Positions 1 through 12,400 of a stretch of DNA of 64,000 nucleotides are shown here, in pieces. Source of the stretch: Lyophyllum atratum (lineage: Eukaryota > Basidiomycota > Agaricomycetes > Agaricales > Lyophyllaceae). The notes beneath the pieces are model-generated. The model was not told the DNA's origin and made no database searches. It saw only the letters and a list, made by a program, of their open reading frames with translations. Every line of letters starts with the position of its first letter. Positions within the stretch are counted from its first letter, which is position 1. The translations under genes and the position numbers were made by a program. The DNA is taken from NCBI GenBank assembly GCA_014905825.1, contig JACGCN010000036.1, positions 310,001-374,000 of the forward strand, read 5' to 3'.

Positions 1-1371
1 ACAACATAACAGACATTCAGAGAAATCCAGAGAAATCATCTAGCGATCCACGATTGCGTAACAGGCATGACATGTACGCCCCTGTCGGCCTTCTTCTCAA
101 TAACAGAAATATGGAAGCATGCGCTCCGAAGGTTGTGTCGATATTGAACTAGGACAGGGTATAAAAATAGACGCTGTAGAACACTGCTAACATCTTTAGA
201 GAAGACACTGGTTTGAAGGGAGTTCGACTGACTTCTGCACTCTATTTATTCATATCAGAACCAACCGCGCCAATTGTACCGACCTCTTCCGCACTGTACT
301 TTACTTCTGGCTCAAGAGGTGGCGAGCGCAGATCTGTCGCTTTCCACCCACTCCTGAACGAGGCTAGAGCTGCGATCATTCCGAAAATGCCGACCCAAAG
401 CTAAGGCAACAAGGTAAGTCATGAGAGGCGATGTAAAGGTGAAGTTCTCACATCGTTCTTGACAGTCCCTTTCTCCATAGACCTAGATGGTTCTCATCAC
501 AATTCCATCCGTTGTGGCTAATAAAAACGCACCAGTGAATAGTGAGAGGGAGATATGTCGAGAATTACCCACTAGGCTTCCGAAGTTGGCATATGCGGCA
601 GCCGCAGAGCTATTGGGAGCCTTGCGAAGGCCTACCCGATGCTGAAGCCGCGCCCGAAGATTCAGAAGTGGCACAAGCAGCTTAAGAGAGTATTGTATCA
701 TCGCCAAGGGAGTCCGTCGCCATAATAGGATGGTTTGAGGATAGGCTATCGGACCATAAAAAGCTTGCTGAAAGCAGGTTAGATCCTAGGAGAAGGGTAT
801 GTATGAGGAAACAGAAACGCACTCGCTACTACTCCATGTTGCAAGATACCGGACAAGATGGTCGAGGGTTTCGCTCGGCTGAAGTAACGCAAAACGAGCC
901 AAGGCTGGGGTACCTGAACCACGTGGTTAGATTACCATTTAGGGTCGGTTTGTTGATCGGTTCTCATCGAACTTTGGCAATGGGAAAGCTTCACCGTGAC
1001 ATATCTGCTTAATGACTCTTCTTCCAACCACCTTGCCGGTGAATAGTAAGTTCAAAGCGCAGAAAGAGCTCCCTTGTATCTCTAGTCAGTCCATATCTTG
1101 TTGCATCTAGGTCACGTCCGTATCAGAGTTACGACTTACGCGTCCATCCTTTGAATAGGGTAGCGACCCCGTCAAATCACTTAACAGACTTCGATGGCGA
1201 ACCATAGCAAAGGTGTGTCTTGGTCTTATTCGATCTCATGAGTCCAATTTGCCTAAACCGCGCGCTTTAGCACCTCTCATGAGCATGAGCACTAACATCG
1301 TAAGTCGTGCTTCCAACCGTCCTTCCGTTCCCGAATTGCGCGACCGAATAGGCTGAATATGATAAATATAG
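1..1371. other. No supported gene
   Basis: I see only short open frames with no recognisable protein and no convincing chain of exons. A short frame on the minus strand (483-707) is alanine/leucine rich but matches nothing I know. Confidence 0.5.
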
Positions 1372-1725
1372 ACTTTACCCCACCTCGAGCAAGACACAAG
1401 CCTCGGCTACATAGAGGAGCCCGTCATATTCAAAGCCGAAGATGTGGAAGACCTCAAGGTCCCCGTTTGCAGCGACATCAAGCCTTTACAAAGCCTCACT
1501 GGAGACGAAAATATATACGGAAATGGGACTACGCAGGATTCGCTCCGCTATAAAGTATGCTTCACGTCAAATAATACTTCTTCATGAGCTGATGTTTTGC
1601 GCTAGCGGGAAGTTAAGGATGAGCAAAGCGGACAGGTGTGGTACGCTGGGGTCAAATTGGAGCCTACCGATGACCCCGGCATGGATGTCAAGGAGACGAC
1701 TGGAATGGAACTATCTTCAATTGTA
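1372..1725 (+). other. Gene-like exon pair, unidentified
   Basis: A good acceptor (ATAAATATAG) ends at 1371 and opens a 183-nt stretch (1372-1554) in one frame; a GTATGC donor and a CTAG acceptor (intron 1555-1605) join it in phase 0 to a second open stretch from 1606. The joined peptide looks like real coding sequence (for example GYIEEPVIFKAEDVEDLKVP and later YAGVKLEPTDDPGMDV), but I do not recognise it, cannot place a start or a stop, and cannot follow it after about 1725. It could be part of a gene or a relic. Confidence 0.3.
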
Positions 1726-2240
1726 ACGATTCTCGCATTCTTGGAAGTCATGTATACAACTCATTTTCACCAAAAGGAAGACCAAGGAAACATTAACAAC
1801 GTAACACGACCCGAAGAGCGTAGAGGCATTTCAGTGGAATGTGGATTACCACTTTCCGAGCTCGCGACGTCGTGTGGTTCTTCCCAGGTATCGGACTGCG
1901 AGGGGCATGGTGCTGATTTCGAAGTAGTGACATCCACGGTATGTTTTCCGGTCCTAAGAACGAAGGGACGCCGTCTTCATGGAGGATATCCAGCCGACTT
2001 CGGATGAGATAAGCTCTCAACAGGCTGAGCCTGTTTCTTTCTCTAGTTGGTCCCTTGAACAGGACGTCGAAGTATGATCCCGTGCTACTTTTCATCCTAT
2101 CCAAACAACTCACTTCAAAATGCAGTTCATGCCAATAAAGAATCAAGAACAAGAACGACCTATTCTTGACGTTGCAAGTCCTGTGGGTAACGAGTCGAGC
2201 TTTCCTTCGACGGCAAGTGATTCACCCCATGTTCGAGGAG

Positions 2241-2257
2241 ATATATATATATGTATA
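2241..2257 (+). promoter_or_regulatory. TATA-like AT repeat upstream of DUF6697 gene
   Basis: A run of alternating A/T (ATATATATATATGTATA) lies about 112-128 nt before the chosen ATG at 2369. It could serve as a TATA element, but an in-frame ATG at 2120 would place it inside coding sequence, so its role depends on which start is used. Confidence 0.3.
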
Positions 2258-2368
2258 CGTGTACAGGCGATCCTCCCACCTTCTGAGCATCACAACTATG
2301 GCCAAGATGCTCCTCTCCTTGGTGCAATAATCTTTCCGCCCACAGAGAGCGCAGTCGATACGGCCGCT

Positions 2369-3956
2369 ATGGACATCGATGAGCCACTCAATCTAACCAC
2401 TACGTCACCTGATGCAGATGTAAGTTGCAGTATCGGCGGTGGATCATAATGTTTCCTAAGCAACACATGTTTAGGCGCTACTCGACGCAGACGAGCTTCT
2501 TCTTAGGCCTACGGCAAATGAAGGACCCCTCCCAGCAGATAACCCTCCCAGCCGGAAACGGGGCGTCGAAGATGCGATGATCACGAGCATTGATGAGCTT
2601 ACACTGCTTCCCGTTTCCTCGTCTGCTCTAGAGGCGAGTCCGTCATAATGATTATACGAGTCCGTCTGACCTCGAGTTCAGGAGGTTCAAGCGCGTGTAA
2701 TCCCTCAGCACGCGACCGACCGACCAGCAAAACGTCGACGAATCGTCCTGGAAGCCGTCGAATTGCCTACTCTCGTTTCCATTTTCGGCAAGCGCAAGAT
2801 CGCCGTCAAGCAGAAGACGGAAGAAAGTAAAGAAGCGCTCAAACCCCTCAAGAATGTACGTCCTTTCTCATCGTTCCTTATCATCTGAATTCATCTCCCA
2901 CAACTCTCCGTCGTAGCGCAAGGGCACGAAAAAGGAAGACTTCACCCTAAGCGCCGACACAGTCTGGGCCCGTCTCCATCCCCTCGGACTCTCCCCCTTC
3001 CCAATCCCCGTCACCAAATCCATCCTCGACTTCACCGCCTCCCGCCAGCTCTTCTCCAAATGGTACGGCGGCGCCATGCGCAGCACCTTCCCCGACATAA
3101 GCAGAGACAACATCGAACTCCACGGCCTCAACGACTTCATGTTCCCCAACCCCCTCTACAACCCCCACGTCCCCGAGGTCCCGGGCGTGCCGGGACTGTG
3201 GTACACGGTTAAGCAGGATCCGTCGGTGCGCAGGTCGAATCCGTGGAACAAGCCTGAGCAGAGGGTGATTGTGCTGATTAAGCCGGGGGTGTGGCAGTAT
3301 CAGGGGCAGTATGAGATGAAGGCTACGGAGTCGTTGACGAAGGAGGAATGGGCTGCGCAGAATCCGAAGGTGGGTTTCTCCTCTGCGACGGTTATTCGAT
3401 GCGGTGCTTATACCAGCTGTTAGGTCAGAGACACCTGGGCAGAAAGTATTCATGTGACACTGTGGGGTCGGGCAACGAGGGCTCGCATAGCCCTTCGTGC
3501 GCAGTTGGGGCGAGCGCCAACGCTGAACGAGCTTAAGACTGCCCTCAAGACTAAGGACGATTTCAAGACAGTTCTGCCGGCCCAAATTAATCGTGCACTG
3601 CTGCGCGGTGAAGAGGTGGGTCATATCTCGTTGTATCTCCCGCTACCTGCTGCTCATCCCGATGCTCCCCCCTTACCTAGACCATGGCCGTGTGGACCAT
3701 GAAGTGCGTTGGATACGACACGGAATTCCAGAAGGGGCTGATGAAGAAGTTCAGATCTCATCCGGAGTGCGCAGCAAAGTCTCGCGCCAAGGGAGCGCCG
3801 AAGAAGGAAAAGGCACCGAAAGCTCCGAAAAAAGAGAGAGAGGAATCGAATGAAAGAGGCGCAGGCGGTTTGGTGGATTCTGACGAAGTGAAGCCTGCTA
3901 CTAGTAAGAGAGGGGCCAAATACAGGCCACGGGGAACGCGGTCTCGTCCTAATTGA
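2369..3956 (+). CDS. DUF6697-like basidiomycete protein
   Basis: Six exons, all joined in phase 0: 2369-2419, 2475-2633, 2682-2855, 2917-3369, 3424-3615, 3681-3956, giving 434 residues with no frame break. The N-terminal third is acidic and charged, with a basic KRRRIVLEAVELP segment; the core (from about residue 130) reads TVWARLHPLGLSPFPIP, then YGGAMRSTFPDISRDNIELH, and the C-terminal part has MAVWTMKCVGYDTEFQ followed by a lysine-rich tail. This order resembles the DUF6697 family of mushroom fungi, whose function is not known; the family name is from memory and needs a profile search. The third exon is entered through a GC-AG intron (2634-2681). An in-frame ATG at 2120 could extend the protein; I chose 2369 because the upstream stretch is low in protein-like character. 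Confidence 0.75.
2634..2681 (+). other. GC-AG intron in the DUF6697 gene
   Basis: The frame stops shortly after CTAGAG. Removing a 48-nt segment beginning GCGAGT and ending GTTCAG restores an open phase-0 frame (Leu-Glu | Glu-Val-Gln). No GT donor nearby gives the correct downstream frame. GCGAGT otherwise fits the donor consensus. Confidence 0.6.
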
Positions 3957-4347
3957 TAATGTTGTACTTGGCCATCTCCCGAACACTAACTTGTAATTGT
4001 AACGTATGTATAAGCCTCGTTGTTTCTCACTTTATCGAACATGTACCCCCGCAGAACAGATGAAAATGTACTTCGTTCAGTCCACGTCAAAAGTCGTCTT
4101 CCAACATAAACGATAGGGGCATAGTCTGCAAAAATCAAGTTCACCGCTGAACTTTGCTGAACAGCTTCTTATATGGCTTTGCTAACTTATGTTCAGACAC
4201 TTACAACAAGAGTTGTATCATTCCAGCCTAACCTGCATATATATCCCATCCCATCTCTTCTCTTCTCTCCGTCGCTTCGTATAAGGGAAAGATTTCTGGG
4301 GATGGCTCACACACAAATTCAAGAGTACACTGCACCGTCACCCATGT
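3957..4347. other. Intergenic, convergent 3' ends
   Basis: The DUF6697 gene (plus) and the sirtuin (minus) converge here. Nothing else is seen beyond AT-rich 3'-flank sequence. Confidence 0.5.
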
Positions 4348-5388
4348 CTAACTGGTTAATCCTAGTGCTTTCGGTAACGTCTCCTCGCATGGTCCCAAGA
4401 ACAGGAAGTCGGTCTCCTCATCACCAGGGGAACGTTCAAGATTAAAAACGGCAACTTTGCCGCCATTCTCTCTGACGTCCTCGGCGTAGCCTGCAGCTGG
4501 GTATACCTATCGAACCTGTGAACGAGTATCTGATATACTAACGCACGAGTCAATTACCGTCGATGATGTCCCAACGACAAGGCATAGGTCGGCCTTATCG
4601 ACCAGCTTCCCAATGACGTCCAAATGAACAGGTGTTTCTTCGAACCAGACAACCCCGGGGCGTGCTAGGGCGCCACACCTAGAGCACCGCGGTAGGTCTG
4701 CAACAGGGATGCTATGATCTACATCCCCTGCTGCAATAAGATCTTCTGTGCCCGCGAGGCTTGCGCAGATGGGGGACGTGGTGTTGAATTCAGTGTACCC
4801 ACATGACGATGATGTGCACCTCACGTCGAACAGTTTTCCGTGCATCTCGAGTAGCTTAGGCTGGGAGTCGTCTGGGATATCCGATGGCAAACTTTGCTGA
4901 ATTATTGCTTCCTGCAGTGCTTTTGCACTTAGGCCATCAACATTTTGAGTTATCAAGGTAAACGTGGCGTCCGGAGCCATGACTGCCCGGATGTCTGGTA
5001 GTGAAAATGCAGCAAGCGCATAATGAGCACGGTTGGGGATCGCTTTGAGCGCTCTGTTTCATGGCATGATGTGAGTGTGGTTCACGATCACTTGGTGGAT
5101 AGAACAAACGCTTCTCGCCGGTAATGGTAGAACTGCCAGACAAGTGAAGGATCTCTCCTGAAACTATCCGGGGTCGCAAGGCTCATGGCATCGTATTTCC
5201 TCCACATCCCACCCGCACCTCGGAAGGTGGGTATGCCTGATCACCGATATACATTATACATGGGTGAGTCTGGTGTGTGGGACGAACGACACACCAGAAG
5301 CGGCAGAAAGTCCAGCACCCGCAATTGCTATGATGTGCCTAGAGGACCCGAGAACAGTCTGGAAGCTTTTCATATCATGGGACGGCAT
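4348..5388 (-). CDS. NAD-dependent protein deacylase, SIRT5-class sirtuin
   Basis: This is a class III sirtuin, an enzyme that removes acyl groups from lysines using NAD. Exon 1 begins at the ATG at 5388 and carries the NAD-binding motif [12 protein letters not shown]. Further exons give [30 protein letters not shown] (the Tyr/Arg pair that marks SIRT5-type enzymes specific for acidic acyl groups), [10 protein letters not shown], and [10 protein letters not shown] with the catalytic helix. Next come the HGKLFDVRC region with two Cys pairs for zinc (CTSSSC and CSRC), [16 protein letters not shown] and a last exon [16 protein letters not shown] ending [11 protein letters not shown]. All exons join through short GT-AG introns without a break. 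SIRT5 enzymes are often mitochondrial, but no clear presequence is visible. The start at 5388 is preferred over the in-frame ATG at 5373 only because it is the first. Confidence 0.9.
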
Positions 5389-5660
5389 ATGACGGGGTTA
5401 TACAGATAGCAAGCCAACAGCACTGAGTATTGTGTCAAGTAGCTACAGAAAGGAGGAACGACTGATGGTGTCTGTCTAGGAGAGACTATGTATAAGCTCT
5501 TGACTTTCCCAAACTATAACTGATGTACAAAGCCTTACAAATACCACAGTTTTCTAACAACCTGATCCACCTCCTCCAGTAGGAGACGCCACACTAGTGA
5601 ATTTGAGTCGGAGGGACTGGAAGTGTGGCACTTGGTTGACTATTATTCCCAACTGCTACG
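5389..5660. promoter_or_regulatory. Shared upstream region, sirtuin and kinase-like gene
   Basis: The two genes start back to back, 272 nt apart, so this stretch must hold both promoters. No clear TATA or known operator is visible. Confidence 0.4.
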
Positions 5661-6774
5661 ATGTCGAGGTTGAACTCACGCCCTGCTGTTCCAATTGCCA
5701 CAGTGGCTAGTGCTGCAGATATTGAGAATTCGGCCTACCCTCCCGCTGGTCACGGTCGACTATCTCCCTCTCTTGGTTGCTTGCCTATAGGCGAAAATGA
5801 CTCGATCATGGCGAGCTATGACGGTAAACTCGCCTTCGCGGGCCATCTCCCACATGATGATCTAAATGACTCCCTCAGGTCCTATCTTTCGCAAGGCTGT
5901 CGACGCCCACGAGGAAACCATCTACAGAATTCTCGGATCGCACCCCCGCATCGTCAAATACCTCGGTAGTGATCCTCTGACCGGGGATATCATGCTCTCG
6001 TACCTTCGTAATGGCGATCTCCTCTCCCACCTGGCAACATGTCCTAATGTCCCACTTGCAACTCGACTTAGTTGGGCCATAGACATTGCTGCAGGAGTTG
6101 CCTACCTCCATGCTCGCGATATCATCTGGGCAGACCCTCACCTCACCAATGTCCTCTTGACTGATCAGTACCACGCCGTCCTGTGTGATTTCGGGCTCTC
6201 TGTTCACAACGCCCCGTACTATTACAATTTCACCTTAGGCCCGCCACCGATCTACCTATGCCCGTCCATAAGCTTGACACCAAGACGCACGGACATCTTT
6301 GGATTAGGCGTGATCATTTTCGTGCTCCTCTCCGAAAGGTTCCCATTTCATAAGGACTTATTTCCGTCGGCACGGGAGCAGATAGCGGTTATGCAGAAGC
6401 ACTACGAGATCGCTATGCGTGGCGGAGTCTTTGACCAGCTACCTCCCTCGTTGCATTCCTATTTTGGAAGTATCATCGCTAAGTGCTTTGCCATTAGGTA
6501 TGAATCAGCAGACGTCCTGGTCGAAGAACTGGTGGCTGCATATGCTTTGTGGTGGAAGGACAACGAGCAGGTGAGGACCCTCTCAATTTTGCTTTTCGAC
6601 GACGACTCGTGATTGATTCGAACGCTTGTCCAGAACCTTAAATCTGTGAACGTGAGCACGTCCTATCCAAGAGGGCCAGATTACCTGCAAATCGAACCAG
6701 TGCAGCACCAGGTAGTTGATTTATCTCTTAGCATTCAGAAACGTTTCTCATGGGGCATTTCTCTAGTACATTAG
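5661..6774 (+). CDS. Small protein-kinase-like protein
   Basis: Three exons (5661-5823, 5879-6570, 6634-6774) give 331 residues. After a 50-residue N-terminal stretch the kinase fold begins with IFRKAVDAHEETIYR (a possible beta-3 lysine and helix-C glutamate), then ILGSHPRIVKYLG, a helix-E segment GVAYLHARDI, a catalytic loop with Asp and Asn (WADPHLTNVLL), and CDFGLS as the magnesium-binding motif. A helix-F region follows (DIFGLGVIIFVLLSERFPF). There is no glycine-rich loop, the HRD is changed, and the usual Lys after the catalytic Asp is His. Small soluble kinases of this kind are common in Agaricomycetes; whether this one is active is uncertain. The last exon (46 residues) is less certain than the rest. 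Confidence 0.75.
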
Positions 6775-7323
6775 GCCCGCAACTTTCGAGTATATTTCTA
6801 ATGATCAGCACTACTAGATCAGCACTTCTATAAGAATGAAAATCGGCCGCATATATACTTTGCCTTTCGTTCACTCCGCGTAAAAGAAATCTTCTAGCAT
6901 CATGCGGTAGCTTTACTGCTGCCAGGTATGATGTCGGCGCAGATAGTACTGGACATAAAATCATTGGCTGGTAATAGGCCTTCGATACTTGAATACCATC
7001 TACCTTCCGACTTAATGACTAGTGACAACTTTGGATGAATTGAGATTTCAAAATCATTCAGTCCTTGAACAACGAGATTCAGCTGCATACCTCTACAACA
7101 TTAATCGTTTGTCAAATCGTGCGGCTTCCCTTTGTCCTAGCGTCAGAGGACAATATCTTTCGTGGAGAATCCCAGTCTGGCACTCCATAATGCGACGAAC
7201 ACAACAGCGGGCCTCGGCTATGTCATCCCATAGTCAACAGAAAACTCGATACCATGCCTTCAATTAACGATAACACAGTCATCTACCTAGCATACCTTCA
7301 TACTCGAATCCTCCGATCCTTCA
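6775..7323. other. Intergenic, nothing seen
   Basis: Small open frames in all directions, none with recognisable protein content. It separates the convergent ends of the kinase-like gene and the epoxide hydrolase. Confidence 0.5.
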
Positions 7324-8949
7324 CTAAAGTTCGTCCGGGACATGAGGTACTCCCTTCACGCTCGTTCCCTCAATCTTGCGTAGCCACGCGCGAACAATAG
7401 CATTGAACTTCACCGGGTTCTCAAGGTGAACCCAATGCGCGCCTTCCAATACCTTCGTTGCAGTGTCAGAAATACAAGCATACATTGCATGGCAAAGAAC
7501 CAGACGTACCTCGGTTGTGAGATGAGGAACAAAGTTAGCTGTCTTGAGGAGACCAGCGGCGACCTTCCAGTCGGCAACTGGATCCTGGATATGAGGTCAG
7601 ATCTTGCAACGGTAATTTTCCCGGACCCTTACGTCAAGAGGGTAGATAGCGAGGGCCGGCTGAGGTATAGTGTAGTTGCCCTGGCTTTGAGCGAGCTCCC
7701 AAGACGCATATCGATTCTATGGACGATGAGTTGTCATTTTACGTGTCAAGGGAATTGGACGGATAAGTTCACCTCAGTCATATAGAATTGTAAAGCTGGG
7801 AGTGAGTGGATCTCAGTCAGTGTTTGGACAAACTTTGAAGACGACGGGCGTACTGTGTTTGAAGCCTTGGATGCTATATTGCTCGACGAAGTAGTCTTCT
7901 TCCTCGGGTGTAAAGAACGGGACAGGCGGGATCTTTGAATGGTCACATATAAGTTACTCCTACCGGCATGGATCACCGAGGCAGACGACAACGCGTACCT
8001 CTTCTACATGTCCCCACGCGTCCAGGAACGACTCTGCACTTTGCAAATACGCGTCCGGGGGTGCGCTATCCACTGTTCGCAATGTTGCGCGCACAGTTCT
8101 CCTGATATCTTGGTCGAGCTCAGCCGTGGCAATTTCCAATTTTGAATCGAAGTAGAGTTGATATGTTAGCTTAGGCAACATGGGTACCAGATGCTTTATG
8201 GGAACGAAGGGACCAGCGTTCGGAATGTACTAAAGGGAAGATATTCAGCCGCGACCCATAAACAATGCGGTTTGTCTTACAGGAACTACAGCTCCGATGA
8301 CAGCGGTGAAGATGTCGGGACGCATGCGTGCAGCTTCGTAACAGACCTGGGATCCCCAGTCGTGTCTTCGGTGGAATGAGACTCGTTGCAAGGTTACCAG
8401 GACGAGGAAATGACGCTCACCCCATGCAGATCGCGGAGGACACTCCGGCCTTTTCCAGGATGCAGACAAGGTCTCCCACCATGTCTCCCATGTTGCCAGA
8501 TGTTCGTGTATCGCCAGGGTGCGTGGACTCGCCAAACCCTCTCAAATCAGGTATGACCAGACGATAGTCGTGCTAAATCTGCGTTAACATGGATCAGAAC
8601 GCGTTCAAGAGAATCGTGCTACCTCAAACTCCTGGATCTGGTTCGACCATGTACTCCATAAGCTGGGCCAACCGTGCACCATCAAGATCGTCTTCTCCGC
8701 ATTTTGGTTGATGTCCACATATTCTAATGGTACCATGTGAGCATTTTACGTGACGGTCCAAGGATCGGGGGACATACTCAGCGAAAGTTCGACGACTTCT
8801 GGTTCGGGGGTGCGCTTCAGAGCTTTACAAGTTGCCACATTCTTGTCGTACTTCCTTGGATCGAATTCGGCGTGGGCAGGAAGAATCCCTAGAAGCGCCA
8901 ATGCGGCAATGGCATATAACGCGGACTTTGCACGGTACATGAGAAACAA
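7324..8949 (-). CDS. Secreted epoxide hydrolase-like alpha/beta hydrolase
   Basis: The product begins with a signal peptide (SALYAIAALALLGILPAHA, cut before EFDPRKY), then a soluble-epoxide-hydrolase fold spread over several short-intron exons. Visible landmarks in order: LKYVDINQNAEKTILMVHGW with the HGWP oxyanion motif; HDYRLVIPDLRGFGES; GHDWGS, the nucleophile elbow with Asp as nucleophile; a cap region around FFTPEEEDYFVEQY; YPLDDPVADW carrying the likely acid; and LEGAHWVHLENPVKFN with the catalytic His. The Asp nucleophile argues for epoxide (or haloalkane) hydrolysis rather than ester hydrolysis. The substrate is unknown; secreted fungal members may act on lipid or aromatic epoxides. 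The stop is at 7324-7326. An internal ATG three codons downstream (8940) is an alternative start. Confidence 0.85.
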
Positions 8950-9407
8950 CCGGATTGAAACTTGTCGCGCTCGGGTGAATCTGGTCGACGAGTAAGCCTT
9001 TTACGGGTGGGAGCTGGGAGAGAGAGTACTTACTAGGTGAGAGCTTGAGGCTCGGCAACAAAAGCAACGGGCTGTCATGACTATGTATAGCCTTCGTCAA
9101 TGTCAGGGAACAAATTCTGTCACTACATATAATTTTGACACGCGTCGGCCCTCGGCCAGATGGAGATGCACGTTTCCGCCAATCAGATACACCCTTCTCC
9201 GCTCCGACCACTGCCAGGCTCCGACTGAGGGGGGATCACGAGTAAGAGGGTCGAAGATCATGGAAGGGTAACTAGCACTGCGACAACCTGTATGTATGCG
9301 CCCGTGAAAGAAGAGAAAAATGGCATATCCTACATAGCATGTTGTTCATACATTGATACAGAGATCTACATAACTTGAAAGCATACGACACCATGCGTCG
9401 AAGCATA
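8950..9407. other. Intergenic, nothing seen
   Basis: This holds the epoxide hydrolase promoter and the 3' flank of the next gene. No further structure is recognised. Confidence 0.4.
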
Positions 9408-12400
9408 TCATACCAGCGAACGGCTTGCACTCCCACCCGCTGACGAAGAGTGATTATCCCCCAAGACCTGTCTCAGAAGCAACTCAACCCGCTCCCGATC
9501 CTCCGAGACCCGCCGCATCTCCTCATGCCACCTCGCCTCGCGCTGCTCATATATCCCCCCGAGCGCTCCAAGACTCCCCAGCGCCGCCTCCAAAGCGCGC
9601 TTGAGGTCCTCCTCGCGAGACTCCGTGCTGCCATCTGAGCCCTCGCCCGACGAGGCGGACGGAATGAGGAAGCGATCGAGCAAGGACGACTTGTGGGACC
9701 GCGTACTGCGACGGTGACCGGCAATACGGCCGAAGGCAGTGCGCATCTCCTTCATGGCAACGGCGCTCGTCGTAGCAGACTGCCTGCGCACTGAGCGCGA
9801 CGTAGCGGAATAGAACTTGGTGCTATGCGATGGGGCAGCCATGAGAACGATCGTGGAATCCGTCTGCCTATCGAGGCTTTGCAGCTACCAAGGCATCACA
9901 GATCAGCCAAATCGTTACACCAACGACGAAAAGTAAATCGAAACGTACAGCTTGCGTGACAGCCTCCCACCCAATCTCCCACCTCCTCCGGCGCTTCTCA
10001 ACATTGCTCACATAGTTAGGGTGATACTCCAACTCCAACAAATCCTCCTCATCATCATCCTCATCAAGCCACTCATCATTCGCATCCATCAGGACAACCG
10101 GCACCACCGCCCCGTTCTCCCAATTACCCTCCTCCGGCACCGCAAAGCGTTCCTCTCCAGCAGTCTCCTCCCCGGACGACGACGGCTCCGGGCTCGTCTC
10201 GCGGGGCTGGGTGCTCTCCACCCTCGGCGGCGGCTTGCGACTCGACCGATGCCTCCTCAGCACCGCGGGGCGGTTACTCTTCTTCACCCCGATCATGGGC
10301 GGCGGCGTCGGGAGCGCGATGGGCTCGTGGCTCGGGCTCGAGCGCAGACTTATCGTATCCTGGATCTGCCCGAGCGTCCTGTTCGTGTGTAAGAACGCCC
10401 AGGGCGTATAGCTGGCCCCTTGGAACGGCGTCGATGACGGTGAGAATGTAGAGTCGGAGACGTTGCCGTGGTGGTGGTTCTGCGCGTAGACTTGCCATTG
10501 CTTGGTCATCTGCTGCTGGATCACAGAGAGATCGTTGGCGTCGAAGGTGGCCGGCACCTGTGGGCGGTTTGGATGACCGGAGTAGGTCTGGTTGCGGCGA
10601 ACATGAGTGAATGGGTAGGGGTAGGGAGACCCAGCGGGCAAGACGGGGCTGAATGGGGGCAGTTCTTTGCCAGCCCCATCGTAGTCGCCGGAGATCAGGG
10701 GAGAGGGAGTGGGAGCTGCTGTCTGACTGTGCGGGGTAGGCGGTATGGGAGCTTCCGGGCGAGGTGATTGGAGATAAGCCTGGATATAGGATGAATCATA
10801 CTGCTGGATATCATCCTGCGACGGGTGGTATTGCTGGGAATACTGATGGCTATTGTGGTATTGCTGAGGTTGCGGCTGGGGCGGCTGAGCTTGTACCTGT
10901 CGACGCGGCTCCGCATACTGAGGTGGTTGGTCGGATCCCATGACGAGAACGCCCGAGTCTCCTTCGAAGACCGACGGATCGAACGATCGAAGACCCAGCT
11001 GGTCAGTTGAGCCATTCCTGGTATGCCTGCGCGCGGTTACAGGTTGAGGCTGGGCAGGAGGGCGTGTGTTGGTATTCTGCGGTTGATAGTATTTCGTCGG
11101 GGGATGTTCAGGTAGCTCGGCCGTCGGGGAGCGAGGCGTATAACCGCCTTCATCTTCGACGTGCTCCCTGTCCCTATCCGAATATCTCTGTTGGCCCGCC
11201 TCTTCATGTTGACTCGAGGAACCGGTATCGTCTCGATGACCCGCGCGACTCGACATGCCACTGCCCGCATGACCGTCGTTATATCCTCCTTCCGGGTTCA
11301 GGTCCGAGGACGGTGTGGGAGAGGGCCCCGTGTGGCGGACGTGTGCGCCGTCATCGGTGTCTTGCCAGACCTCACGTGCGCCTGCACCGTTTTTCATGCC
11401 TGTCCCGGGCTCATCTTCAAGCTCCTCCTGGACAGGAAGAGACCTGTCGGGCGTGCGTGCGGTGATGGCCTGCAGAGGGGGCGTCTGCGTTGCCAGAGAG
11501 GCGATGGGCTGACGAATCTCGGCAGGAGGAGCATTCGAGGTGCGTCGCATGGTAGACGGAGGCTCGCGAGTGTACTGCATGTACCCCGACGCTGGGTGCT
11601 CTCCGGGAGTGCCGAGTGGACTCTGGTAAGGGGAAGGCTGGTGCTCCGGACTCTGAGAAGACGGGGCAGCCGGCGAGGTCGGCTGGCGCTCACGAGCCTT
11701 TGGGCTTTCGCGAGCAGCCTGTTGCCGCCGTTGCTGTTGCTGGACGTTGTCTGGCTGGTTGGGGCTCGATCGCTCCATTGTACGGACCCTGTCGACAGCA
11801 GGATCTCTCGGCGGGGAGTTAGTGTTGTTTTGTTGATTTGGGGCGTATCCAATAGGGTAGCCGTTAGCTGGATTAATTTGAGCCTGCGAGTGCTGCAGAT
11901 CGGCACGTTCGATCTCGGCCAAGAGCTCTTCGGTCATTTCCCAACTCTCCTGCTCCATGTTTTGGAATTTGGTGAGGAACTGTGGAGGTGGTCCGCGGTG
12001 CATGGGGCGAGGATAATGAGGATTGGGCGGATTATGAGCGTGTTGGGGAGGAAGAGGGGGAGATACATGACGATCCGGGTTTCCGTCCTGTACATTGGGA
12101 GGCGGGTGGGGAGGCGTTGGGAGAAGTCGCTGAACTGTTACGCCTGCCGGCGGCGACCTTCTTGAATTGATAGATGAAGTAGGGCTCGGTTGCTGCTGCG
12201 CCTGAGATGATGGCTGTGCAGTGTTGAATATCTGCATCGCGGATGGCACGATGGGCATGGAATGCGTTTTCAATGTTCGGGCCCTCAAAGAAGGCGATCG
12301 AGAGGTCTCTCGAAGATTGTGCATAGAGCCTGCTATCCAATTCAGTCAGCTGCGCGGCTCTAGCCATTGTCAAAGATGCGATGAAACACGATGAACCTCA

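Noticed and set aside
2241..2257. Microsatellite of interest
   Set aside because: The AT run is too short to be notable beyond a possible TATA element.
11161..12165. 334-codon open frame on the plus strand
   Set aside because: It is antisense to the long exon of the Pro/Gln-rich gene; the content is Arg/Cys rich with no features.
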